From positions 1 through 44,413 of the forward strand of contig JAQUTN010000004.1 of the NCBI GenBank assembly GCA_028694375.1: a stretch of 44,413 nucleotides of DNA. Reading direction: 5' to 3'. Shown in pieces: positions 25,585-33,685 of the stretch. The position numbers and the translations under genes are program-made. Every line of letters starts with the position of its first letter. The first letter of the stretch is position 1. A model generated the notes under the pieces. That model saw nothing but the letters and a program-made list of their open reading frames with translations, did no database searches and was not told the origin of the DNA. Origin of the DNA: Bacteroidales bacterium (lineage in GTDB: Bacteria; Bacteroidota; Bacteroidia; Bacteroidales; UBA1402).

Positions 25585-26268
25585 ATGAAAACGCTTAGAA
25601 ACTCGGCATTGATTTTTACAACAAAACCATCTGCCATCGCCCCCCAGATCCAGGAATTCCTGGAAGATCGCAAAGCTTATTTTGAAACGGCCAACAACGT
25701 TCAAAAAGCCTTGGATTTTATCAACGCAGATTCCCCTTGTCTGGTAATCTTTGACACGCCCACTGACGATCCCAAAGCATTGGACCTGTGCAAAAAGATT
25801 AAAAAACTCAAAGAAGAAACCCGCTTCAACGTCTATTTTCTTATCGACAACAACAGCAATCTGGAAGAGCAACTCAATTGGTTCAAGAACGGTGTAGACG
25901 AATTTGGAACCAGAGATACCAACAGTATTCTGATTTGCCAACGCATCAGAAATATTCTGTCCAAATACGAGGAAAGCCTCATTGAAGTTATACCTCAAAA
26001 AGGCATTGTCATTGACAGCGATCGCTATCTGGTGTACAAAAACGGCAAAGACATTTTTCTGCCACGTAAGGAATTCGAATTGCTTCAACTCCTGAATTCA
26101 AGGCCGACCAAAGTGTTTACCCGCGAAGAAATCTTCAGACATGTCTGGGGCAATCGTTCCATAGTAGGCGACAGAACCATAGATGTACACATTCGTAAGA
26201 TTCGCGAGAAAATTGGTGACAACCACATTGTTACCGTCAAAGGTGTAGGTTATAAGTTTATTTCTTAA
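25585..26268 (+). CDS. OmpR-type winged-helix regulator with degenerate receiver domain
   Basis: A 227-residue protein. Residues about 8-120 align as a receiver, and residues about 135-227 are an OmpR/PhoB-type winged helix (FLPRKEFELLQLLNSRPTKV, TREEIFRHVWG, RTIDVHIRKIREKIG, TVKGVGYKFIS). An Asp sits at the phosphoacceptor position (Asp57 in LVIFDTPTD). The acidic pair normally at the end of strand 1 is replaced (ALIFTTKPS), the Thr/Ser of strand 4 is not evident (VYFLIDNNS), and the K-P of strand 5 reads GTRD. It therefore probably does not follow normal phosphorylation control. No histidine kinase lies nearby. Its 3' end overlaps convergent tatD by 11 nt. Confidence 0.85.
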   Translation: MKTLRNSALIFTTKPSAIAPQIQEFLEDRKAYFETANNVQKALDFINADSPCLVIFDTPTDDPKALDLCKKIKKLKEETRFNVYFLIDNNSNLEEQLNWFKNGVDEFGTRDTNSILICQRIRNILSKYEESLIEVIPQKGIVIDSDRYLVYKNGKDIFLPRKEFELLQLLNSRPTKVFTREEIFRHVWGNRSIVGDRTIDVHIRKIREKIGDNHIVTVKGVGYKFIS

Positions 26269-26944
26269 ACAAGCTGTTTACATTTTTTTCCAGCTGAATT
26301 TCCAGAGCCGCAACAGAGCATGCAAAAGCCTGTGCGGCTCTTTTGTATATCTCCTCAATGGCTATTCCCGATGCATCGGTCTCAAAAAACAGTCGCTCCG
26401 GCGGACAGGCCTGCAGGGCTGCTTCGTTGAACTGAGGGCCGAAAGAAAGATAGAAACCATGCTGAAGCCATTGCAAGCTCTGTGTTTTTTTCCCTCTGAA
26501 GCCATGAATAATCCAGGCCGGAATTTCTGGATGTTTTTTTTTAGCGGCCAAAATCTCGGCCATGCTGCCCAGCTGATGAATGAGTACCGGTTTTTTTAGC
26601 GCCCCGGCCATTTCCAATTGCAGATCGAAAACCTTCGATTGCTGTTCAAAAAGTACCGGGCATTTTTTGTCCAGGCCAATTTCTCCTATCAGGCCGACAG
26701 AAGGATGAGCAAAAATATGGTTCAGAGAGTCGGAGTCAGGAACAGAATGCGCCCGCCAGGGATGAATTCCTGTGCTCAGATTAACGTGGGGAGGCAAACT
26801 CATGTCGGGAATAAAATCTTCGGGTTCTATGTTCAGAAAATACCACAAAGAGTTCTCCCCGGCACTATACAAAGAGAGAGGCTGTTTCTGTTCGATCAGC
26901 TTCAGGTAGTGTTGTGCTCTGTGGGTGTGGATATCAATAAACAT
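26258..26944 (-). CDS. TatD-family metal-dependent hydrolase
   Basis: A 228-residue TIM-barrel hydrolase of the TatD DNase family. Metal ligands are visible: His6 and His8 (DIHTH), Glu88 (IGEIGLD), His123 (LIHQ), His147 (IIHGFRG) and Asp190 (ETDAS). It is a little shorter than typical TatD (about 255). The C-terminus IQLEKNVNSLFKK is the usual N-x-x-x-L-F ending. It lies 27 nt after yidD and is the last gene of the run. The substrate is not known, although nuclease activity is the family norm. Confidence 0.92.
   Translation of the reverse strand: MFIDIHTHRAQHYLKLIEQKQPLSLYSAGENSLWYFLNIEPEDFIPDMSLPPHVNLSTGIHPWRAHSVPDSDSLNHIFAHPSVGLIGEIGLDKKCPVLFEQQSKVFDLQLEMAGALKKPVLIHQLGSMAEILAAKKKHPEIPAWIIHGFRGKKTQSLQWLQHGFYLSFGPQFNEAALQACPPERLFFETDASGIAIEEIYKRAAQAFACSVAALEIQLEKNVNSLFKK
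26266..26289 (+). terminator. Weak candidate terminator of the regulator gene inside tatD
   Basis: TAAACA-AGC-TGTTTA forms a 6-bp stem that includes part of the regulator's stop, followed after 2 nt by T7. It lies within the 3' end of the convergent tatD. The stem is AT-rich and weak. Confidence 0.35.
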
Positions 26945-26971
26945 AGTTCTTTTAGCATATTTCTTCCATTC

Positions 26972-27193
26972 TCAGGGCACCGGATCGTAGCCATGCCCTC
27001 CCCAGGGATTACAGCTGACTATTCTTTTTATGGCCAGCCAGGCTCCTTTTATGGGGCCGTGTTTTTGCACAGCCTGCATGGCATATTCCGAACAGGTAGG
27101 GGTATAGCGGCAGGATGACGGGAATAAGGGAGAAATAAACAACCTGTAAAACCGCAGCGGTAACAAGACTAAAAAAATAACCAGTTTTCTCAT
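26972..27193 (-). CDS. yidD: Membrane protein insertion efficiency factor
   Basis: A 73-residue YidD that assists YidC-dependent insertion at the inner membrane. The amphipathic N-terminus ([20 protein letters not shown]) is followed by the conserved Cys-rich core [15 protein letters not shown] and the ending [18 protein letters not shown]. The start overlaps the rnpA stop by ATGA, the classic rnpA-yidD coupling. Confidence 0.96.
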   Translation of the reverse strand: MRKLVIFLVLLPLRFYRLFISPLFPSSCRYTPTCSEYAMQAVQKHGPIKGAWLAIKRIVSCNPWGGHGYDPVP

Positions 27194-27579
27194 GTTATTT
27201 TATTTCTTAAAACCCGGAGGGCTTCTTGCATTTTTAGTTCCAGATCCTTGTATTCGGGCACTTGTTCCGACATCCAGATAAATGCCAGCATTAATTGCAG
27301 GTTTTTTTCTTGCATTTCTCCTGACAGACTGCTTTTATGCAGGCGATACGCTTCTTTGATAAGACGTCTTGTCCTGTTTCGTTGTACTGCCTTGCGTATC
27401 TTTTTTTTAGGAACGCTTATCATAACCTGCACAGATGATTCTTCAGTCTGTGGTGCCAACAACCAACATATCCTCAGTGGGTAAACAAAGAAAGATTTCC
27501 CCTGCTCAAAGAGTTTGTTGATGCGTAATTCTCCACACAAATGTTCCGTTTTGCCGAAGGATAAGCGGATTAAATCCAT
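27190..27579 (-). CDS. rnpA: Ribonuclease P protein component
   Basis: The protein subunit of RNase P, aiding 5' maturation of pre-tRNA by the catalytic RNA. It has 129 residues from the ATG at 27577-27579. A GTG four codons upstream is less likely because it lies inside the hairpin at 27584-27627. The RNR signature is [20 protein letters not shown], and the N-terminal [20 protein letters not shown] is typical. A promoter -7 element sits in the loop of the upstream hairpin, so the transcript could start about 16 nt before the ATG. yidD follows with a 4-nt overlap. Confidence 0.93.
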   Translation of the reverse strand: MDLIRLSFGKTEHLCGELRINKLFEQGKSFFVYPLRICWLLAPQTEESSVQVMISVPKKKIRKAVQRNRTRRLIKEAYRLHKSSLSGEMQEKNLQLMLAFIWMSEQVPEYKDLELKMQEALRVLRNKIT

Positions 27580-27580
27580 A

Positions 27581-27627
27581 AAAAAAGACACCTTATTTCT
27601 GCAAAAATAGCGAAATAAAGTGTCTTT
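27581..27627 (-). terminator. Terminator of hemD directly before the rnpA start
   Basis: On the minus strand AAAGACAC-U-UUAUUUC (27627-27612) pairs with GAAAUAA-G-GUGUCUUU (27599-27584). This is a 16-bp helix with one G-U pair and a 12-nt loop, followed by UUU (27583-27581) and then the rnpA ATG. The loop carries TATTTTTG, a promoter element. Confidence 0.75.
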
Positions 27628-27634
27628 ATATCAA
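27602..27634 (-). promoter_or_regulatory. Candidate rnpA promoter nested in the hemD terminator
   Basis: TATTTTTG (27609-27602) lies in the hairpin loop. A TTG (27634-27632) lies upstream with a 22-nt spacer, slightly longer than the 19-21 nt seen elsewhere. Initiation would fall in the 3' arm, leaving rnpA mRNA without the hairpin. Confidence 0.5.
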
Positions 27635-27646
27635 TTCAAAAGAATA

Positions 27647-28408
27647 TTACTTTTTTATATTGTTTCCATTCTCCTTAAGAAACTGCTCCAAGGCTGCCGT
27701 AATAGAAGGGGCCGAAGGTGTAGGAGCCTCCAAATCAAGTCGCAAACCGGCTTCGCGGACGGCTCTGGCAGTGGTTGGCCCTAAGCAGGCAATGCGAATA
27801 TCTCCCTGCTCAAAATTCGGAAAATTCTTTAACATGGCAACAACTCCCGATGGACTGAAGAAAATCAACATATCGTAGTCAAATGTTTCTCCTTCTTCAA
27901 AATCATTACTAACTGTACGATACATTATTGCTTTGGTGTAATTAATGTTGTTTTCGTCCAGCTTGGTAATTAAATCGTCTTTGTGAACGTAGGATACCGA
28001 AACTAAAAAGTTGTTGTCGTTGTTGTGTTTTTGAATCAGTGCAACCAGATCTTCGACCTTACCGCTTTCCGGATAAAATATCTTACGTTTTCGGTATTGA
28101 ATGTATTTTTGCAGATAGAGGGCAATTTGTTCCCCTACACAGAAATACTTCAGGTCTTCGGAAACCGACACTCTCAGCTCCTCACACAAACGAAAAAAAT
28201 GATCAATGGCAGTTCTGGCGGTAAAGACCACAGCAGAATAATCCTGAATAGCAATTTTCTGTTGCCTGAACTCCTTAGCACTTATGCCTTCTACTTTAAT
28301 AAAAGGCCTAAACACACACTTAACTCCGTATTTTTTTTCAATGTCGAAGTAAGGGGATTTCTCAGAGGACGGTTGCGGCTGAGAAACAAGGATCTTTTTG
28401 ATTTTCAA
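27647..28408 (-). CDS. hemD: Uroporphyrinogen-III synthase family protein
   Basis: A 253-residue HemD-like protein (cyclisation of hydroxymethylbilane in tetrapyrrole synthesis). Two Rossmann-like lobes are seen: ILVSQPQPSSEKSPYFDIEK at the N-terminus, YSAVVFTARTAIDHFF (about 58-73), then MLIFFSPSGVVAMLKNF (about 179-195) and IACLGPTTARAVREAGLRLD (about 205-224). The start codon is TTG (28408-28406): there is no in-frame ATG until about residue 160, a stop lies five codons upstream, and the family N-terminus begins exactly there. No other heme genes are in the window, so the role in heme or corrinoid synthesis is inferred from the family. Confidence 0.88.
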   Translation of the reverse strand: MKIKKILVSQPQPSSEKSPYFDIEKKYGVKCVFRPFIKVEGISAKEFRQQKIAIQDYSAVVFTARTAIDHFFRLCEELRVSVSEDLKYFCVGEQIALYLQKYIQYRKRKIFYPESGKVEDLVALIQKHNNDNNFLVSVSYVHKDDLITKLDENNINYTKAIMYRTVSNDFEEGETFDYDMLIFFSPSGVVAMLKNFPNFEQGDIRIACLGPTTARAVREAGLRLDLEAPTPSAPSITAALEQFLKENGNNIKK

Positions 28409-28425
28409 CGCGATAATCGTTTAAA

Positions 28426-29214
28426 TTATACAATATCTCGTATCCAAATAATGCCTTTGTAAAAGATACAAAGGGGCAAAATTTCGAGTCCGCAAAGGTA
28501 AATAATAAAATGAAACCACGAAAGTCTTTGCTGGGAAAAATAATGCAAAGTCTTGGCTGAAAGTATCAATTTGCTTGAAATCCAAAGGATTAGAGCAACT
28601 GTTAACATGTTTTCCAAGCTTATAAATACTATCTCATTAATAAAAACAAGAATAGCGTACAACAAGGAAAGCACGATAAACAAAAGCAAATTATCGTTTT
28701 GCCATTGCCTGGCTGTGGTAGCATCAAACTGAAATAAAGTAAAAAACCAATACAACAAAGACTTTACCAAAATAAACACTCCCAAAAAGAGCAAAGCATA
28801 GCCTAAGTGTACAGTGTCCAATTTGTTCAGGTTGGCTTGTTGACCCGATTGAAAGATCAGAGACAACAACAAAAGACAGATAATGAAACCAAAAACCGCA
28901 AGCAACCTCTGATAACGCACTAATCTGACATCAGAATCAACAAAAATGCTGGATCTTTCACGGTAAACAAAAATATCTTTGAATGAATGAAGAAACAGTG
29001 TACTCCTTGTGCCGAATACATACGAAAAAACAAAAAGGCCCAATATCAATATGATAAAGGGCTTTAAGCCGGACATGGGGCCTTCTTGTCTTGGCAAGCC
29101 TTCGTGCAATGGGCTTTGTATTGTCAGAGATTTTTCGGCAATATCAGCCGGGAGGCTGTCCGGGGCCTCCGGATAGTTAAACGATTCTGCACGAACGTAA
29201 TCCTGGACAGCCAT
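28426..29214 (-). CDS. DUF4271 integral membrane protein
   Basis: A 262-residue protein with a 60-residue polar N-terminus and about five to six hydrophobic helices (about 50-65, 107-122, 133-155, 174-193, 205-220, 235-255). It matches the Bacteroidota family DUF4271, usually encoded next to hemD, as here. The function is unknown. The gene lies 6 nt after sdhB and 17 nt before hemD. Its last 25 codons contain a probable hemD promoter element. Confidence 0.85.
   Translation of the reverse strand: MAVQDYVRAESFNYPEAPDSLPADIAEKSLTIQSPLHEGLPRQEGPMSGLKPFIILILGLFVFSYVFGTRSTLFLHSFKDIFVYRERSSIFVDSDVRLVRYQRLLAVFGFIICLLLLSLIFQSGQQANLNKLDTVHLGYALLFLGVFILVKSLLYWFFTLFQFDATTARQWQNDNLLLFIVLSLLYAILVFINEIVFISLENMLTVALILWISSKLILSAKTLHYFSQQRLSWFHFIIYLCGLEILPLCIFYKGIIWIRDIV
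28493..28500 (-). promoter_or_regulatory. Candidate -7 element for hemD inside the DUF4271 gene
   Basis: TACCTTTG on the minus strand, 84 nt upstream of the hemD TTG start. No -33 TTG at the expected distance, and it lies in coding sequence, so chance is possible. Confidence 0.35.
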
Positions 29215-29220
29215 GGCTGT

Positions 29221-29976
29221 TTAATCTTTTATTTTGGCACTCAAAAATTCTCTGTTCAGACGGGCAATGTTGGTAATGGATATATTTTTGGGACATTCAG
29301 CTTCGCAAGCACCGGTATTGGTACAATTGCCGAATCCTAATTCGTCCATTTTCTGAACCATTGCTTTGGCGCGGCGTGCTGCTTCCACTTTACCCTGAGG
29401 CAACAAAGCCAGCTGACTGACTTTGGCAGATACAAACAGCATGGCCGAGCCGTTTTTGCAGGCTGCCACACAAGCTCCGCAACCAATGCAGGCAGCTGCA
29501 TCCATCGACATATCGGCAACAGGTTTGGGAATGGGTATGGCGTTAGCATCGGGAATTCCGCCGGTATTAACCGAAACATAGCCTCCGGCCTGGATAATCT
29601 TATCGAAAGCAGAACGATCCACCATCAGGTCGCGGATTACCGGAAAACCATGTGAACGCCAGGGCTCAATGGTGATGGTTTCGCCGTCCCTGAATTTGCG
29701 CATGTGAAGCTGGCAGGTGGTAATATCTTCGTCCGGCCCGTGAGGATGGCCATTGATATACAAAGAACACATTCCACAAATCCCTTCACGGCAATCGTGA
29801 TCAAACACAACAGGCTCATTACCTTTTGCTATCAATTGCTCATTGAGTTGATCCAACATTTCCAGAAAAGAACTGTCGGTAGAAACTCCGTCCAGCTTAT
29901 ACGTTTCAAAAGCACCTTTGGCTTTGGGCCCTCTTTGACGCCAGATCTTCAAGCTTATGTTTATTGTCTTTTCCAT
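29221..29976 (-). CDS. sdhB: Fumarate reductase/succinate dehydrogenase iron-sulfur subunit
   Basis: The electron-transfer subunit between FAD and menaquinone. It has 251 residues. The [2Fe-2S] cluster is bound by Cys62, Cys67, Cys70 and Cys88 ([10 protein letters not shown]). The [4Fe-4S] and [3Fe-4S] clusters are bound within [11 protein letters not shown] (163-173) and [13 protein letters not shown] (218-230). The layout is that of type-B complexes. It starts 1 nt after the sdhA stop. Confidence 0.96.
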   Translation of the reverse strand: MEKTINISLKIWRQRGPKAKGAFETYKLDGVSTDSSFLEMLDQLNEQLIAKGNEPVVFDHDCREGICGMCSLYINGHPHGPDEDITTCQLHMRKFRDGETITIEPWRSHGFPVIRDLMVDRSAFDKIIQAGGYVSVNTGGIPDANAIPIPKPVADMSMDAAACIGCGACVAACKNGSAMLFVSAKVSQLALLPQGKVEAARRAKAMVQKMDELGFGNCTNTGACEAECPKNISITNIARLNREFLSAKIKD

Positions 29977-29977
29977 A

Positions 29978-31933
29978 TTATTTGTAATTGCGTTGTTGTA
30001 CTTTTACGAACTCATAGTTCAACTCTTCCTTGATCATCGCAGGTTCCTTGTCTTCGCCAAGGTATTTCCAGCAGGCTACGTAGTTGAACTTGTCGTCCTG
30101 ACGTAAGGCTTCTCCTTCGGGAGTCTGGAATTCTTCCCGGAAATGGCCGCCGCAGGATTCCTCACGATGTAGTGCATCGCGGGCCATCAACTCACCTATC
30201 TCGATAAAATCAGCCAAACGCAGGGCTTTTTCCAGTTCGGTATTTAAATCAAGACCTTCTCCGGGAATAAAGACATTACTCCAGAATTCCTTTTTTACTT
30301 GTTTGATGTCGTCGATGGCTTTGAGCAAACCTTCTTTATTGCGACCCATGCCCACAAAATCCCACATAATGTGGCCCAATTGTTTGTGTAAGGAATCAAC
30401 TGATCGCTTGCCTTTTATCGACATAATACGTTCTACGCGATCGCTGATTTTACGTTCAGCATCCACAAATTCGGGCAAATCTGTCGAAATGCGCGGTGTG
30501 CGGATCTCGTCAGCCAAATAATTTTGTATGGTATAGGGCAATACAAAATAACCGTCAGCCAAACCTTGCATCAAGGCCGAAGCTCCCAGGCGATTTGCCC
30601 CGTGATCGGAGAAATTGGCTTCCCCTATGCAATACAGCCCGGGAATGGAAGTTTGTAATTCATAATCAACCCAGACGCCTCCCATAGTGTAATGGATGGC
30701 CGGATATATCATCATGGGCGTTTCGTAGGGATTATCGTCTACTATTTTTTCGTACATCTGAAATAGGTTACCGTAACGGGCTTCCACGACGTCTTTACCC
30801 AAACGCTCTATGGCATCTTTGAAGTCAAGATATACAGCCAGGCCGCTTCCTACTCCGTAACCGGCATCGCAACGTTCTTTGGCTGCCCTGGAGGCTACGT
30901 CTCTGGGCACCAGGTTACCAAAAGCCGGATACCTGCGTTCCAAATAATAATCTCTGTCTTCTTCGGCTATTTCGGTTGGTTTTAATTTGCCGGCACGGAT
31001 AGCCTGGGCGTCTTCTATCTTTTTGGGCACCCAGATACGGCCGTCATTACGTAAGGATTCGGACATCAGGGTGAGTTTTGACTGCGATTCTCCGTGCACG
31101 GGAATACAGGTCGGGTGAATCTGAGCATAGCAGGGATTGGCGAAATAAGCGCCTTTTTTGTACACCTGCCAGGCGGCAGAACCATTGGATCCCATAGCGT
31201 TGGTGGAGAGAAAAAAGGCATTGCCGTAGCCTCCGGTACCAATTACCACGGCATGTGCTGAATAGCGCTCAATTTTGCCGGTAACCAAGTTGCGGACAAT
31301 GATGCCTCTGGCTTTGCCGTCCACAACAACCAGATCCAGCATTTCCCGCCTGGTATAGAGCTTAACACTGCCTTTGTGCACCTGACGGCTCAAGGCTGAA
31401 TAAGCTCCAAGCAAGAGTTGCTGTCCCGTTTGCCCCCTGGCATAAAAAGTACGGGAAACCTGAGCACCGCCAAAGGAGCGGTTGTCGAGCAAACCGCCGT
31501 ATTCGCGGGCAAAAGGAACACCCTGAGCCACACATTGATCAATGATACTGTTGGAAACCTCGGCCAGACGGTACACGTTGGCTTCGCGTGCGCGATAGTC
31601 TCCTCCTTTTATGGTATCGTAAAACAAACGGTAGACAGAGTCTCCGTCGTTTTGATAATTTTTAGCCGCATTGATACCTCCCTGAGCGGCTATGGAGTGC
31701 GCGCGCCGGGGAGAATCCTGAATACAGAAATTCAGCACGTTAAAGCCCAGCTCTCCCAGTGAAGCAGCTGCGGAAGCACCTGCCAGTCCGGTGCCCACCA
31801 CAATAACGTCCAGACGCCTCTTGTTGGATGGATTTACCAGTTTCTGATGAGCTTTATAATTAGACCATTTTTCACTCAATGCACCTTCTGGTACCTTTGC
31901 GACGATTGTCTTAGTATTTTTATCGGTACTCAT
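29978..31933 (-). CDS. sdhA: Fumarate reductase/succinate dehydrogenase flavoprotein subunit
   Basis: The catalytic subunit interconverting fumarate and succinate, on the cytoplasmic face of the membrane. It has 651 residues. FAD dinucleotide loop [20 protein letters not shown] (45-64), covalent-FAD His79 in [12 protein letters not shown], substrate loop [12 protein letters not shown] (273-284), VPRDVASRA with Arg344, HYTMGG (414-419) and [13 protein letters not shown] (442-454). In anaerobic Bacteroidales this enzyme works mainly as a fumarate reductase; direction here is inferred. Confidence 0.97.
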   Translation of the reverse strand: MSTDKNTKTIVAKVPEGALSEKWSNYKAHQKLVNPSNKRRLDVIVVGTGLAGASAAASLGELGFNVLNFCIQDSPRRAHSIAAQGGINAAKNYQNDGDSVYRLFYDTIKGGDYRAREANVYRLAEVSNSIIDQCVAQGVPFAREYGGLLDNRSFGGAQVSRTFYARGQTGQQLLLGAYSALSRQVHKGSVKLYTRREMLDLVVVDGKARGIIVRNLVTGKIERYSAHAVVIGTGGYGNAFFLSTNAMGSNGSAAWQVYKKGAYFANPCYAQIHPTCIPVHGESQSKLTLMSESLRNDGRIWVPKKIEDAQAIRAGKLKPTEIAEEDRDYYLERRYPAFGNLVPRDVASRAAKERCDAGYGVGSGLAVYLDFKDAIERLGKDVVEARYGNLFQMYEKIVDDNPYETPMMIYPAIHYTMGGVWVDYELQTSIPGLYCIGEANFSDHGANRLGASALMQGLADGYFVLPYTIQNYLADEIRTPRISTDLPEFVDAERKISDRVERIMSIKGKRSVDSLHKQLGHIMWDFVGMGRNKEGLLKAIDDIKQVKKEFWSNVFIPGEGLDLNTELEKALRLADFIEIGELMARDALHREESCGGHFREEFQTPEGEALRQDDKFNYVACWKYLGEDKEPAMIKEELNYEFVKVQQRNYK

Positions 31934-31939
31934 AGCCTT

Positions 31940-32620
31940 TTATAGTATAAGATTTACAATCAGATAATAAATGGGAATCAGGATAAAGAGGCCTACCACA
32001 ATGGTCGAAACAATGTTCGAGATAACCTTGATACGAGGCAGCCAGGTGTTGTTGCTCAAGCCGATACTCTGTAACGCACTCCAGACACCATGCGTCAAAT
32101 GAAACCACAAAGCTACCAGCCATACTATATAAAGCAGGCAGTAAACCGGGCTTTGGAACAAGCCTTCGACTAAGGCTGCTCCTGCAATACTGACTTCTTC
32201 TCCGTTTATTTTACCAATTAACTCTGTCAATTGCATTTTGTACCAAAAGTTATACAAATGCAGACCCAGGAAGCCCAAAACAATGATACCCAGTACCAAC
32301 ATATTTTGCGAAGCCCACTCAACACCCTTGGGTCGCTTATTGACTGCATACACGTCCTTACCACGGGCAATCTTGTTTTGCAGGCTCAGCCAAAAAGCGT
32401 ACAGAATATGAACCACCATCAGGAAAGCCAGACCCATGGTCGCCACCAGGGCATACCAGTTGGCACCCAAAAAGTGACAGATAGCATCGTACACCTCAGG
32501 TGAAATAATGACAAAAATATTCATAATACTATGGAAGGTGAGGAACAGCACCAGTGCAGCTCCCGTAATACTCATTATGAGTTTTCTTCCGATCGATGAA
32601 TTGATAATAAAAACAGCCAT
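31940..32620 (-). CDS. sdhC: Type-B succinate dehydrogenase/fumarate reductase cytochrome b subunit
   Basis: A 226-residue membrane anchor with five predicted helices, binding two hemes and menaquinone. Candidate axial histidines by comparison with Wolinella FrdC are His30, His71, His121 and His174. The start MAVFIINSSIGRKLIMSITG is typical. It is the first gene of sdhCAB, with a full promoter 46 nt upstream and a 6-nt gap to sdhA. Confidence 0.95.
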   Translation of the reverse strand: MAVFIINSSIGRKLIMSITGAALVLFLTFHSIMNIFVIISPEVYDAICHFLGANWYALVATMGLAFLMVVHILYAFWLSLQNKIARGKDVYAVNKRPKGVEWASQNMLVLGIIVLGFLGLHLYNFWYKMQLTELIGKINGEEVSIAGAALVEGLFQSPVYCLLYIVWLVALWFHLTHGVWSALQSIGLSNNTWLPRIKVISNIVSTIVVGLFILIPIYYLIVNLIL

Positions 32621-32665
32621 TTTCGATTATAATTAGCAAGTTTAACCTCTTTGATTAAGAAGCGG

Positions 32666-32697
32666 CAAAAGTACATTGTTTTTGAGAAACCGGCAAA
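32666..32697 (-). promoter_or_regulatory. Promoter of the sdhCAB operon
   Basis: On the minus strand TTTG (32697-32694), a 20-nt spacer and TACTTTTG (32673-32666). This is among the clearest promoters in the window. Confidence 0.75.
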
Positions 32698-32753
32698 CAA
32701 TTAAAGAAATATTTCCGGAATATCAAAAACAATAATCTAGTAAAAATTTTACG

Positions 32754-32761
32754 TACTTTTG
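32754..32761 (+). promoter_or_regulatory. -7 element of the serine acetyltransferase operon promoter
   Basis: TACTTTTG, 21 nt upstream of the ATG at 32783. An in-frame TTG at 32759 lies inside this element and so cannot be the start. No clear -33 TTG. Confidence 0.55.
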
Positions 32762-32782
32762 CCGGAGAAATATACAACAATT

Positions 32783-33679
32783 ATGAATACTAACCAATCC
32801 AAAAGGCTAAAAGAAACCATTTGCCAATTGTCTCAGTATGAATCGTTCAAAGAACTGAGACATGAGCAGGCTTATTCTGACAGCCTCCCCTCGGCAAGCA
32901 AACTCGAAGAAATTATTCAAATTTGCCGCAGTATTCTTTTTCCGGGTTATTTTGGAAACACCTCCGTCAACAAACAAAACCTGACGTATCACATCGGACT
33001 GAACACCGAAAAATTATTGGTCCTGCTCAGCAGTCAAATCGCCGCCGGATTGTGTTTCTCTCCCAAAGAGAAATGCCTGAATGCCACGGAGCTTAAACAA
33101 GCGGCTGATACTATTGCCGAAGAGTTTATTTTCAATCTGCCCGAGCTGCGCAAAACTCTCTACACAGACATTATGGCCAGTTACTACGGTGATCCTGCAG
33201 CCGAAAGCATCGACGAAGTTATCTATTGCTATCCGGGCATCAGGGCCATCAGCAACTACCGCATCGCACATCTTTTGCTAAACCTCGAAGTTCCCATCAT
33301 TCCCAGAATAATCACCGAAATGGCTCATTCCGAAACCGGCATCGACATCCACCCGGCAGCCAGCATAGGGCATTCTTTTTCGATAGATCACGGAACGGGT
33401 GTGGTAATTGGCGCAACGGCCATTCTGGGAAACAATGTCAAGCTTTATCAGGGTGTCACCCTGGGAGCCAAAAGCTTTCCTCTGGACGAAAAAGGCAATC
33501 CCATCAAAGGGGTCGTACGTCACCCTATTTTGGAAGACAACGTCATTGTTTACTCCAACGCAACCATACTGGGAAGAATAACCATAGGCAAAGACGCTGT
33601 AGTTGGCGGAAACATCTGGGTTACCGAAGATGTACTCCCCGGATCCCGAGTCTGTCAACCCAAACGCATCTCTGAATAA
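32783..33679 (+). CDS. cysE: Serine O-acetyltransferase
   Basis: Makes O-acetylserine from serine and acetyl-CoA for cysteine synthesis. It has 298 residues. A helical N-terminal half is followed by a left-handed beta-helix of hexapeptide repeats from about residue 185 (GIDIHPAASIGHSFSIDHGT). Active-site residues by comparison with Haemophilus SAT are Asp202/His203 and His247 in VVRHPIL. The QGVTLGAKSFP loop is conserved. It is the longer, EpsC-like Bacteroidota form. It probably forms an operon with the following methyltransferase (6-nt gap), although the functions are unrelated. Confidence 0.94.
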   Translation: MNTNQSKRLKETICQLSQYESFKELRHEQAYSDSLPSASKLEEIIQICRSILFPGYFGNTSVNKQNLTYHIGLNTEKLLVLLSSQIAAGLCFSPKEKCLNATELKQAADTIAEEFIFNLPELRKTLYTDIMASYYGDPAAESIDEVIYCYPGIRAISNYRIAHLLLNLEVPIIPRIITEMAHSETGIDIHPAASIGHSFSIDHGTGVVIGATAILGNNVKLYQGVTLGAKSFPLDEKGNPIKGVVRHPILEDNVIVYSNATILGRITIGKDAVVGGNIWVTEDVLPGSRVCQPKRISE

Positions 33680-33685
33680 GAACTC

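Noticed and set aside
25561-26088. 175-codon open frame on the minus strand
   Set aside because: Antisense to the OmpR-type regulator; it has no promoter and overlaps a supported gene.
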